64,000 nt of DNA, taken from positions 1-64,000 of the forward strand of contig CANJNY010000013.1 in assembly GCA_947475715.1 (NCBI GenBank), written 5' to 3'. Each line of letters starts with the position of its first letter. Position 1 is the first letter of the stretch. This DNA comes from Prolixibacteraceae bacterium. Its GTDB lineage: Bacteria; Bacteroidota; Bacteroidia; Bacteroidales; Prolixibacteraceae. The notes below the pieces were generated by a model. The model saw only the letters and a program-made list of their open reading frames with translations. It was not told the DNA's origin and made no database searches. Below, piece after piece: positions 36,623 to 45,251 of this stretch. The translations under genes were made by a program, and so were the position numbers.

Positions 36623-36853
36623 CCTGCCTCAGACATGAGATACTGCACCTCAGACATAAGATACCGCACCCCGGAAATGCGATAATGCAGCTCAGAGCTA
36701 CGACAATTCATCCAAAAGATGTAATTGCGCGACTATGACATGTGATACTTGATTACGACTATGCGCTCGCGCACCATGCATATGCAGTTAGGTACCATTT
36801 AGTTGTAATCCATCACGTTTGACAGGTGATCACGCAGTTTGGTAAATGACATG
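36623..36853. repeat. 21-bp degenerate tandem repeat, 11 units
   Basis: Eleven units of 21 bases run without gaps from 36623 (unit starts 36623, 36644, 36665, 36686, 36707, 36728, 36749, 36770, 36791, 36812, 36833). A consensus near [CT]GCACCTCAGACATGxGATA is clearest in the first four and the sixth units; the others have drifted. In one plus-strand frame the period is seven codons, giving an LRHEILH-like heptad, with stops from 36736 onward. No gene is present from 36576 to 37078, so this repeat, a degenerate tail and a terminator fill the spacer. Confidence 0.6.
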
Positions 36854-37011
36854 CATTCTGCAGTTCCCAGGCATAAGGCAATAGATAATCGGTTATGTAA
36901 GAATATTTGCAGACAACCCGGAATACCAACTCCTTCATCTTTTTAATAATGAATACCTTAAATACCTCAGAATTGCTGCTATTTAGTTAACTGTATGCTG
37001 AAATTCACGAC

Positions 37012-37052
37012 CGCACTGGGTGCGGAGATTAAAAATCTCCGCACCCAGTGCG
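37012..37052. terminator. 19-bp perfect inverted repeat between convergent genes
   Basis: CGCACTGGGTGCGGAGATT (37012-37030) and its exact reverse complement (37034-37052) flank an AAA loop. It lies between the acetolactate decarboxylase region (plus) and the 3' end of the GH3 gene (minus). The flanking A and T tracts are short. Confidence 0.7.
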
Positions 37053-37078
37053 ATTAAAAATGGCATCACCCGATGAGA

Positions 37079-39367
37079 TCATCTCTGCCAATTCACCTTA
37101 GCCATTTTCAGATCCCGCGAGTTCCCCCCGACCATAATCACAAAATCACCCGCCTCCCAATCGTATTTAAGATCGCCATTATAGAATTTCAGATCTTCGG
37201 GAGTAATTTTGAACGTTACCGATTTGGTTTCCCCTGCCTTTAAGAAGATTTTCTGAAAACCCTTCAGCTCTTTTAACGGACGTGTAACCGATCCAACTAC
37301 ATCCCGGATATAAAGTTGAACTACCTCTGCCCCATCGTATTTGCCCGAGTTGGTTAATGGGATTGTTGCTGTAAGCGAAACACTTCCCTTTAACTGCGAA
37401 GCACTTAATTTCAGATCGTCATATTGAAAAGAGGTATAGCTTAAACCATAACCAAATGGATATACCGGTTCGTTGGAAACATCGAGGTAGTTGGAACGGA
37501 ACTTGGTAAACCACGTCCCTTCAACCAACGGTCGTCCGGTGTTTTTGGAATTATAATAAAGCGGAATCTGACCTACATTCTGAGGAAAGGTTGCAGTCAA
37601 TTTTCCGGAAGGATTAACCTGTCCAAAAAGGACATCCGCGATTGCATTGCCCGCCTCAGTTCCGGAGAACCAAACATCCAGAATAGCCGGAACATTTTCA
37701 TTCTCCCACGGTAAAGCCAGCGGTCTGCCGTTAAAAAGGATCATTACCACCGGTTTACCGGTTGCAATCAACGCCTTTAAAAGTTCTTTCTGGTTTTCAG
37801 GCAATCCAATATCCGATCTGCTTGAACACTCTCCGCTCATTTCGGCGCTCTCCCCCATTGCTGCCACGATCACATCCGATTTTTTGGCAACCTCAATGGC
37901 CTCTTCAATCATCTCCTTCTGGGAACGGTTCTGCCTAAATGTCGGTTTCCCGAAAATACTAACCCGCGAATCGAGGATAGAATCATTCAGAATGTTGGTC
38001 CCCCAGGCACTTAATATTTTGGCATCATCTCCAACCGCAGTTTTAATTCCGGTAAGGAGCGAAACACATTTTGAAAAATCCCCGGCAACACTCCAGGTAC
38101 CGGTCATATTCAGTTTATTATCAGCAAGAGGTCCAATTACAGCAATCGTCCCCCCTTTTTTTAGTGGCAGAATCTGGCTCTTATTTTTCAAAAGAACAAG
38201 TGACTGAGCTGCAGTTTCACGCGAAATCTGACGATTCTCCGTGGTGAAAACCTCTGTTCTGGCACGGTTTTCATCACAATACCGGTATGGATCTTCAAAA
38301 AGTCCTAACGTATATTTAGCCTCAAGAACTCTCCGACATCCCTGTTCTATATCCAATTTAGTAACCTTCCCCTCTGCCAGAGATTTTTTTAAAGTTGTCA
38401 AAAACCCCTCACTTACCATATCCATATCGGTACCGGCATGAAGCGCCCGGGCTGAAACCTCATTTAAATCACCTATTCCATGTTCAATCATTTCAGAGAT
38501 ACCGGTATAGTCAGTTACCACAAAACCTTGAAATCCCCACTGTTTGCGAAGCACGTCGGTCAATAACCACCTGTTGGCCGTGGCTGGTATACCATCCACC
38601 TCGTTAAATGATGCCATCGCGCTACCGGCACCTGCGTCAATGGCAGCCTTGTAGGGTGGAAAATATTCGTTATACATCCTGATCCTGCTCATATCCGTTG
38701 TGTTGTAATCACGACCGGCCTCTGAGGCGCCATATAGCGCAAAGTGTTTCACGCAGGCCATGAGCGTATTATTCTTCCCAAGGTCATCCCCCTGAAAACC
38801 GACAACCATTGCCCTGGCGATCTGAGCTCCGAGGTAAGGATCCTCTCCCGAGCCTTCTGACATCCTGCCCCAGCGCGGATCGCGTGAAATATCAACCATG
38901 GGTCCAAAAGTCCAGCAAATACCATCGGCAGTGGCCTCCTGAGCCGCAACCCTGGCCGAACGCTCAATCAGCTTCATATCCCAGCTGCATGACAGTCCCA
39001 GCGGAATCGGAAAAATAGTCTGATAACCGTGAATCACATCCATACCAAAGAGGATCGGTATTTTTAAACGGCTCTCTTCGACGGCAATTTTCTGAACTTC
39101 CCGAATCTTACCTGCCGATTTCAGATTCAAAATTGCCCCGATATTCCCTTCCCTGATTTTTTTGCTGATCCCGGAGCTCTTAGCCTGACCAGTTACGATA
39201 TCACCTGCCCCGGACAAATTTAACTGACCGATCTTTTCATCCAAAGTCATCTTATTCAAAAGATTCGTAATGAATTGATTCATTTTCGGATCTGAAATTC
39301 GTTGAGCAAAAGAATAGACAACCAGAATTTGGAATAAGATCGAAAAAAGAATAGATTTTGCGCTCAT
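37079..39367 (-). CDS. GH3 beta-glucosidase, last gene of the polysaccharide locus
   Basis: A 762-residue exported enzyme with signal peptide (~1-21, MSAKSILFSILFQILVVYSFA). An N-terminal TIM barrel carries the GH3 nucleophile Asp286 in GFVVTDYTGISEM. An alpha/beta sandwich domain follows (~390-600, NGRPLALPW), and a C-terminal Fn3-like domain (~660-755). Family members release terminal beta-linked glucose or xylose. Paired with two GH144-type genes in the same locus, a role on sophoro-oligosaccharides from beta-1,2-glucan is plausible (inference). It is the 3'-most gene of the SusC-SusD operon. Confidence 0.93.
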   Translation of the reverse strand: MSAKSILFSILFQILVVYSFAQRISDPKMNQFITNLLNKMTLDEKIGQLNLSGAGDIVTGQAKSSGISKKIREGNIGAILNLKSAGKIREVQKIAVEESRLKIPILFGMDVIHGYQTIFPIPLGLSCSWDMKLIERSARVAAQEATADGICWTFGPMVDISRDPRWGRMSEGSGEDPYLGAQIARAMVVGFQGDDLGKNNTLMACVKHFALYGASEAGRDYNTTDMSRIRMYNEYFPPYKAAIDAGAGSAMASFNEVDGIPATANRWLLTDVLRKQWGFQGFVVTDYTGISEMIEHGIGDLNEVSARALHAGTDMDMVSEGFLTTLKKSLAEGKVTKLDIEQGCRRVLEAKYTLGLFEDPYRYCDENRARTEVFTTENRQISRETAAQSLVLLKNKSQILPLKKGGTIAVIGPLADNKLNMTGTWSVAGDFSKCVSLLTGIKTAVGDDAKILSAWGTNILNDSILDSRVSIFGKPTFRQNRSQKEMIEEAIEVAKKSDVIVAAMGESAEMSGECSSRSDIGLPENQKELLKALIATGKPVVMILFNGRPLALPWENENVPAILDVWFSGTEAGNAIADVLFGQVNPSGKLTATFPQNVGQIPLYYNSKNTGRPLVEGTWFTKFRSNYLDVSNEPVYPFGYGLSYTSFQYDDLKLSASQLKGSVSLTATIPLTNSGKYDGAEVVQLYIRDVVGSVTRPLKELKGFQKIFLKAGETKSVTFKITPEDLKFYNGDLKYDWEAGDFVIMVGGNSRDLKMAKVNWQR

Positions 39368-39479
39368 TGTATTAATATTTTGAAATTTAAGATGTTTTCT
39401 TTATTGAATTATTTTATGCTTTACATTGCCAGGGTTGCAGCCAATATTTATTATACTTTCCCTGCCGGATAACAATTCC

Positions 39480-41219
39480 TTATTCCGATTTAATAACCTT
39501 TGAAGGAATAGAAACCCCGTTTTCATTAATTGCCTCAATGGTAAAGAAGTATGGAATTGTTCTATCCATTGCTTTGAACCAGTATTCATTGGCACCATGA
39601 ACCATGATGCAGTTATATAACTTATCCGGAGCGGTGCCTACATAAATGTTGTAGGCAAAGGCATTATCAACGGTCTGCCATTTTATCCAGGCGCTCCGTT
39701 TATCTTTTTCAGTTCTCAGCACCACGAATTTTTCAACCGCCTCTGGTTTATTCCCGTGGCCGTTTCCAAAAACGCGTAAGCCGCTAACTGCAAATTTTCC
39801 TGTCGGGACATGGATATTCTCCAATTTGATATACCGGGCCTCAACAGGTTGAGGTAATTCAATATAATCATGTGGGACATCCGTGACATTCTTACTTTTA
39901 TCGGTCAATAGGTTCCACTTTTTCCCATCCAAAGAGTACCAGAGTTTGTATTGATGAAAGATATTGGTTTGCTTACCCAGAAAGGTGGCATCCTGATCAG
40001 CATAATTGATCTGGATCGCCCGAACAGTAGATCGTTCACCCAGGTCAGAAGAGATCCACTCACCGGGATCTGCTGAGGCTGCCGACCAGTAACTCCTGAT
40101 ATTTTCATCGACTGCATAATTTGCCTGGTAACCTCCATACGAAGAGGATACAGCCACCGGTTTATTGTAGTTGAGCATCATCCATCCGGTGAATCGGCTT
40201 TCAAGATGGTCGGTTTTACCATCAGCCAGATAAGTGGGATAATCCCCAAATGCGGTATTGCAATACATGATATCATCCTTGTCAAATCCGGCAGGCCAGA
40301 GTCCGATTCTGCGTTCAAAATTGTTCTTAACCGATATCGTCATAGTGCTCACATGCCAGTAATTATCCCATTTATCCTGAAAAGTTGCCCCATGACCCGC
40401 GCCTCTGGCAAAGCCACCCGGTTTATAGGAGAACGGCATCGATTGATGAGTAAACCAACCCAACGGACTGTCAGATACCGCTACCCCATCGGCATAGCCA
40501 CTAAACTCGGTACCCGGGGCGCTGTATTGCAGGTAATATTTCCCATGATGTTTGGTCATCCACGACCCTTCAAGAAAGGGATCGAGGAAAGTATTATCCA
40601 GATATTCACCAAACCGCTGCCATCCAAAGCGATCATCATTCAAAAGCAAAAGCTCCTTCCGCGTACCCACAGGTGCAAAAGTTTTGCGGTTTAGTTCAAC
40701 ACCATAGGTCGGATAGGTATTACTGCTACCGTTATACATATACAGCTTTCCATTATCATCAAGGAAAAAATCGGGATCCCAACCACCAATTGCGAGCGAA
40801 TCTATCGCCTCCTTCCAATCGTTTGATTTAGGATTAGTGCTCATCCAAATTGGGAAATTAGATCCATAGGTCGATCCAAAAACAAGCATGGTATCGTTCT
40901 GCACCCACACAGCGGGGGCGCACAGGTCGTCATAAACTTTATGCCAGGGTTTTAGGAAAGATTTCGACACAAAATTCCAGTTACTCAAGTCTGAACTCCA
41001 CCAGTAACCCCATTGATTAGTAGAAAAGAGATAATAATCTCCTTTATAGGTGACAACTACAGGGTCAGCAGTAGCCCGGTGTTTTCCCGATTGGGTAAAA
41101 TTAGGGATTGGACAATAACCATAATCGATATTTATCGGATTGCAATAGGTTTTTTGCCGGGCAATAACAAGGTTCATTCCCAACGTGATCCCGATCAGGG
41201 TAAATAGTATTTTTTTCAT
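39480..41219 (-). CDS. GH43 family glycosidase with F5/8-type carbohydrate-binding domain
   Basis: A 579-residue exported protein. The signal is MKKILFTLIGITLGMNLVIA. A five-bladed propeller of GH43 type spans ~25-330: the catalytic base is Asp52 (ATADPVVV), a modulating Asp lies in WDPDFFLDD (Asp148/150), and the acid is Glu217 (FLEGSWM). Residues ~350-480 resemble an F5/8 type C (discoidin) domain (DENIRSYWSA, EARYIKLENIHVP), and an Fn3-like tail ends the protein. GH43 members act on arabinans, xylans or beta-galactosides; the target here is unknown. It lies 112 bp upstream of the GH3 gene in the same direction. Confidence 0.9.
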   Translation of the reverse strand: MKKILFTLIGITLGMNLVIARQKTYCNPINIDYGYCPIPNFTQSGKHRATADPVVVTYKGDYYLFSTNQWGYWWSSDLSNWNFVSKSFLKPWHKVYDDLCAPAVWVQNDTMLVFGSTYGSNFPIWMSTNPKSNDWKEAIDSLAIGGWDPDFFLDDNGKLYMYNGSSNTYPTYGVELNRKTFAPVGTRKELLLLNDDRFGWQRFGEYLDNTFLDPFLEGSWMTKHHGKYYLQYSAPGTEFSGYADGVAVSDSPLGWFTHQSMPFSYKPGGFARGAGHGATFQDKWDNYWHVSTMTISVKNNFERRIGLWPAGFDKDDIMYCNTAFGDYPTYLADGKTDHLESRFTGWMMLNYNKPVAVSSSYGGYQANYAVDENIRSYWSAASADPGEWISSDLGERSTVRAIQINYADQDATFLGKQTNIFHQYKLWYSLDGKKWNLLTDKSKNVTDVPHDYIELPQPVEARYIKLENIHVPTGKFAVSGLRVFGNGHGNKPEAVEKFVVLRTEKDKRSAWIKWQTVDNAFAYNIYVGTAPDKLYNCIMVHGANEYWFKAMDRTIPYFFTIEAINENGVSIPSKVIKSE

Positions 41220-41259
41220 GACTGCTATTCTTTATTCATCCTTTTAATCTGTTTTTAAA

Positions 41260-43788
41260 TCAGTTGAACTGCACCTTAAAAGCCTTCTCAGAAATCAAAA
41301 ATGTAACCGTTTTTTGTGTTGCTTTTATTCGCTCTCTTTTTATTTTCAACATAAAATTCTTATCGTAATAATCTTCAAGATCTGCCAGGGGATCGATCAT
41401 CCGTTCAGTGACTTCGCTAACTCTTTCCCATTTTCCATTGAGAAGAAGGTCAGTCATCGATTCGGGAAAGCCATGCATGATAAGCCTGACAACCCGAAAA
41501 ACCGAATTATAGGAACCTTCCTTTTCACCGATCAAGAGTTGATTTTCAGCAGGAAGATAGCTGATCACTCTTTTGCAATAAACGCCGCCAGAATAGGCAA
41601 AACTATTCCCGTCATCCTCATAGTAGACAAAATCATTTTTCTCCCGTCCGTAAAAAAGATGCAACTGAAGGGTATCGGTTGGTTTTTGTTTGGAAGACTG
41701 GATTAACGATTCCATCGGAATCACGGATGAGGCTTTTACATAAAGGGGAATCTGGTATGACGGAATCTCCTGGAGCACTTCCCGGTTACCTTCAACTTTT
41801 TCGTCCGTGAACAGGTCGTACCAATCACCGGGTGGAATAAATACTTTTTTTACTTTCTCCACGCTGGTCACCGGAACCACCAACAGTGCATCGCCGAAAA
41901 GAAACTGAGATTGGTACCGTACATCATAGACCCTTGATTCGAATGGGAAATTGAGGCTAAGACTTCGGGCTACAGGAATACCTGTTTGGGAAGTTTCGTA
42001 AAATTTAGAATAAATATAAGGTAACAGCCGGTAGCGGAAACCGATGTACGTTTTAGAGATAGCCTCAGCTTCCTCACCATAAGCCCAGGGTTCGGAAGCG
42101 GCGCCAAAAAATTCGCGGTGGTTGCGTAAATAGGGTGAGAATACCCCTGCCTCGATCCAACGTTTATACAGTTCCTTATTTCCGTCGCCAATGTATCCTC
42201 CAAGGTCTGGACCTACAAAGGGAATACCCGATAATCCCAGCTGATTATTGAGTAAAAATCCCAGCAACAGGTGCTCATCATTTGCCTGATTATCACCGCT
42301 CCACATCGCAGCATAACGTTGTACACCGGCAAACCCGGAACGTGTGAGTACAAAAGGTCTTCTCCCTCCCCCATAAGCCAGTGCAGACTCATAACTGCTG
42401 CGCGCCATTAACATGCCATAGACATTTTTAGCTTCCGGAGTGATGGCACCATGTCCGTCAAAATCGAAATGGATATTATCGGGAAGATAACTTCCAACCA
42501 CAGCGGGTTCGTTCATGTCGTTCCAATAACCATGAATCCCATTTTCAGGGAGAAACTTCATCTTTCCGATCCACCACGCCCTCCCTTTGGGATCGGTAAA
42601 ATCGACAAAATGGTTGATGCTTGGTTCAATCGGTGCAACAAACAGACGGCCACTGGTATATTTCAGAAACACATTATTTTTAATTCCATCCGCGGAAGCT
42701 TCATAACTGCTGTCCAATTTTATCCCCGGATTTACAGAGGCAGTGACCTCCAGATCCATTCCCAGCAACGTTTTGGTCAGCCCCGGCATATCAGGAAACC
42801 GGCTTGTATTTATCCTGAAGGGTTCATAATCCTGGAGATAATCGGCATCCAAAACGATACAGTCAACGGGGATCTTCTTTGAACGAAAGGTTTCAGCAAT
42901 GCCAACAACCTTATTTTGAGGATAGTAACTACATCTCGATTGATGATAGCCGAGACTCCAAAGGGGGGGGACCGGCATGCGGCCTGTAAGTGAGGTATAA
43001 TGTTCTATGACCTTTGCCACTGAATTATCGGTCATGAAAAAATAATCCAGATCGCCGCCCGCCATACTTACCGAAGAAAATTCGGAGGTTGACAACCCAA
43101 AATTAAACCACGAGGGATAACTGTTATTATAAAAAAGTCCGTAAATCAGCTGATGATGAATACCTATAAAAAAAGGGATACTACTGTACATCGGCACACG
43201 CGGATCGCCATACTTATAATTATCTGTATTATTTAGTGTGACTCCTGATCCCCGACGATCAAGATTCCCCAAAGCCTCCCCTAATCCTATAAATCTTTCG
43301 CCTTCCTGTAAAACTCTCGTAGAGGTTACTTTGTCACCCAGAAAACTCGTCCCAAATCCATCCCCGGGCATATCTTCACTAATAAGTTCCCCACTGGCAT
43401 TGCGGATCACAAGGCGAAAAAATGGTTTTTTTTCAAGTGTAACAGTAACCGAGTGTGTAGAGATGGTAATATTATTTTTTTCATCTTTAATGTTTACTCC
43501 TTTAAATACCGGAATAATGGTGTCGGCAAGAGCATATGAGAAATCATTTAACCTCCCATTCCTGGATAATCTGACACGAATTATCTGATCGGAATAAGCC
43601 CTTATTTCAAAAATCGTGTTTGAAGTTTTCCCTGCTATTCCCCCCTCTGTTTTTTGATATGAAATAACAGGACCGGCATTGTTTATCTGAGCTACATTGG
43701 AATTTGGGATGAGCACCATAAGCAGAAGCAGCAACAAAATCGCCCAATACCGCCTTAAGGTTAACAATTTATGATAATTAGCTCCCAT
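41260..43788 (-). CDS. GH31 family alpha-glycosidase
   Basis: An 842-residue exported enzyme with a hydrophobic signal (~12-33). It has the GH31 N-terminal beta-sandwich, a barrel with nucleophile Asp424 in YWNDMNEPAV and acid/base Asp499 in MWSGDNQA, and proximal and distal C-terminal beta-sandwiches (~640-842). Family members hydrolyse alpha-glucosides or alpha-xylosides. Specificity cannot be read from these motifs. It suggests that the locus target carries alpha-linked side groups, or that it processes a mixed substrate. It lies between the GH43 and GH144-type genes. Confidence 0.92.
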   Translation of the reverse strand: MGANYHKLLTLRRYWAILLLLLLMVLIPNSNVAQINNAGPVISYQKTEGGIAGKTSNTIFEIRAYSDQIIRVRLSRNGRLNDFSYALADTIIPVFKGVNIKDEKNNITISTHSVTVTLEKKPFFRLVIRNASGELISEDMPGDGFGTSFLGDKVTSTRVLQEGERFIGLGEALGNLDRRGSGVTLNNTDNYKYGDPRVPMYSSIPFFIGIHHQLIYGLFYNNSYPSWFNFGLSTSEFSSVSMAGGDLDYFFMTDNSVAKVIEHYTSLTGRMPVPPLWSLGYHQSRCSYYPQNKVVGIAETFRSKKIPVDCIVLDADYLQDYEPFRINTSRFPDMPGLTKTLLGMDLEVTASVNPGIKLDSSYEASADGIKNNVFLKYTSGRLFVAPIEPSINHFVDFTDPKGRAWWIGKMKFLPENGIHGYWNDMNEPAVVGSYLPDNIHFDFDGHGAITPEAKNVYGMLMARSSYESALAYGGGRRPFVLTRSGFAGVQRYAAMWSGDNQANDEHLLLGFLLNNQLGLSGIPFVGPDLGGYIGDGNKELYKRWIEAGVFSPYLRNHREFFGAASEPWAYGEEAEAISKTYIGFRYRLLPYIYSKFYETSQTGIPVARSLSLNFPFESRVYDVRYQSQFLFGDALLVVPVTSVEKVKKVFIPPGDWYDLFTDEKVEGNREVLQEIPSYQIPLYVKASSVIPMESLIQSSKQKPTDTLQLHLFYGREKNDFVYYEDDGNSFAYSGGVYCKRVISYLPAENQLLIGEKEGSYNSVFRVVRLIMHGFPESMTDLLLNGKWERVSEVTERMIDPLADLEDYYDKNFMLKIKRERIKATQKTVTFLISEKAFKVQFN

Positions 43789-43843
43789 TATGATTTACGG
43801 TAATTAGAATAATATTTTTCCGGATTAGAATTTTCATTATAAA

Positions 43844-45217
43844 TTACTTTTTTATCCAGGGGGATTGAAAACCCAGCTTTTGTAAACCTTTCTGAACCTC
43901 AGGGCAACTCATAAAAAGTTTCCAGAGGAGGCCTGTCCTGTTATTCTCAATCATAACACCAATCGGACCCTGGTCTATGGCCAGATATTGTTGAGGATAC
44001 CAATTGCCCTGAATTGAAAATGCATCATAAAAACCGTACTTACCCCAGATTTTGTTTCCCAAATCATAATAGAAGAATTTCATAGCATCCATCGAATATT
44101 CAGGAGTATAAGGGAAAGAAGATAACGCTGCTGTCGGAGAGATGACCCCCAAATCATTCAGGGAGTCAGGAGCATGTGCCGAATAACCATTAATGGAGTA
44201 GCTGGCTGTCAACCCCCAGCATTTTGGTCCGTAACCGGCCATTTTTTTCGGATTTTGAACACACCATTCCCTGTTGATCAAGGTCTGATTTTTGTTCTCT
44301 TCCCAATAGTTCGCATATTTATCCTGAAGTCCGTGGGGATCAAGACCAAGGAAAGAGTAGTGAGCCCAAAAAAGTGGTCCTCCCGATTGTTCCGCATAAT
44401 TATGATTTAGATTAAGGGTGTACCCATATTTTTGATGTTTCCCTTTTATAGCACCACTTCTTGCCCACCCTTTGTGATATATAGTAGGATCGGCGCCAAA
44501 TGTTGGGGATGAAACAGCCAGGATATATGCAATCAGACATTCGTTATAACCTGTAATTGGAAAGTTCATTTCCCATAAATAGTTGGGAGACCAATGCCAG
44601 TACAGAACATCCTCACCCCTGGTAAACCATTTCCATTCCACGCCTCTCCAGAGCTTATCGATATCAGCACTCAGGATTTTCTCCGGCTCTGTACCGTTTG
44701 CAAAATACTGACGGGCAGTCAATAGTCCCTGGATTAAATAGGCCGTTTCAACAATATCCCCACCATTATCCTTGGTTCCAAACGGTTTAACTTTTCCGGT
44801 TTCACCGTAAATCCAGTGGGACCAGGCGCCATGAAACCGGTCTGCTGTTGAAAGGTAGCTGACCAAATGACGCAATCTCTTAAAGCCTTGTTCTCTGGTA
44901 ATAAACTTCCGCTCAATCCCTGTCAGTATTGTCATGATTCCAAACCCGGAACCACCTGTAGTGACCACTGATTTATCATTCTGCGGATATATTCCGTCAG
45001 TATGGATCCTTTCACAGGCAAGGCCCGAGACAGGTTCGGCACCTTCCCAAAAATATTGAAACGTATTATACTGAATCAGTGTAAGCAATGAATCATTTGA
45101 AATAGTAGGTCTGTCAGATATTTTGTGGGAATCAACCCTGCTATTTTCGGGATAAGGAAACCAACTGCAGAAAATAAATAAGCATGCAAGTATAAGAAAA
45201 GGGGTATAATTTTTCAT
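43844..45217 (-). CDS. Glucoamylase-like / GH144-type endo-beta-1,2-glucanase, copy 1
   Basis: A 457-residue exported protein (signal ~5-22) of the PF10091 glucoamylase family, which contains the GH144 endo-beta-1,2-glucanases first described from Chitinophaga. Typical blocks are TFQYFWEGAEPVSGLACERI, GGSGFGIMTILTGIER, WSHWIYGETG, NGYSAHAPDSL and SIQGNWYPQQYLAIDQGPIG, all arranged in an (alpha/alpha)6 barrel. The family-wide Asp/Glu residues can be seen but not assigned safely without an alignment. It is followed by the GH31 gene and preceded by its paralogue. Its product would split long beta-1,2-glucan for uptake. Confidence 0.8.
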   Translation of the reverse strand: MKNYTPFLILACLFIFCSWFPYPENSRVDSHKISDRPTISNDSLLTLIQYNTFQYFWEGAEPVSGLACERIHTDGIYPQNDKSVVTTGGSGFGIMTILTGIERKFITREQGFKRLRHLVSYLSTADRFHGAWSHWIYGETGKVKPFGTKDNGGDIVETAYLIQGLLTARQYFANGTEPEKILSADIDKLWRGVEWKWFTRGEDVLYWHWSPNYLWEMNFPITGYNECLIAYILAVSSPTFGADPTIYHKGWARSGAIKGKHQKYGYTLNLNHNYAEQSGGPLFWAHYSFLGLDPHGLQDKYANYWEENKNQTLINREWCVQNPKKMAGYGPKCWGLTASYSINGYSAHAPDSLNDLGVISPTAALSSFPYTPEYSMDAMKFFYYDLGNKIWGKYGFYDAFSIQGNWYPQQYLAIDQGPIGVMIENNRTGLLWKLFMSCPEVQKGLQKLGFQSPWIKK

Positions 45218-45251
45218 CGTCTAACTTTCTAATAGATTAAAGCAAACATGC

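Noticed and set aside
36556-36738. 60-codon open frame over the 21-bp repeat
   Set aside because: It begins inside the decarboxylase gene and its heptads run into stops at 36736; I treat the region as a repeat and not a gene.
36623-36853. CRISPR array
   Set aside because: The units are 21 bases long with no unique spacers, and no cas gene is nearby.
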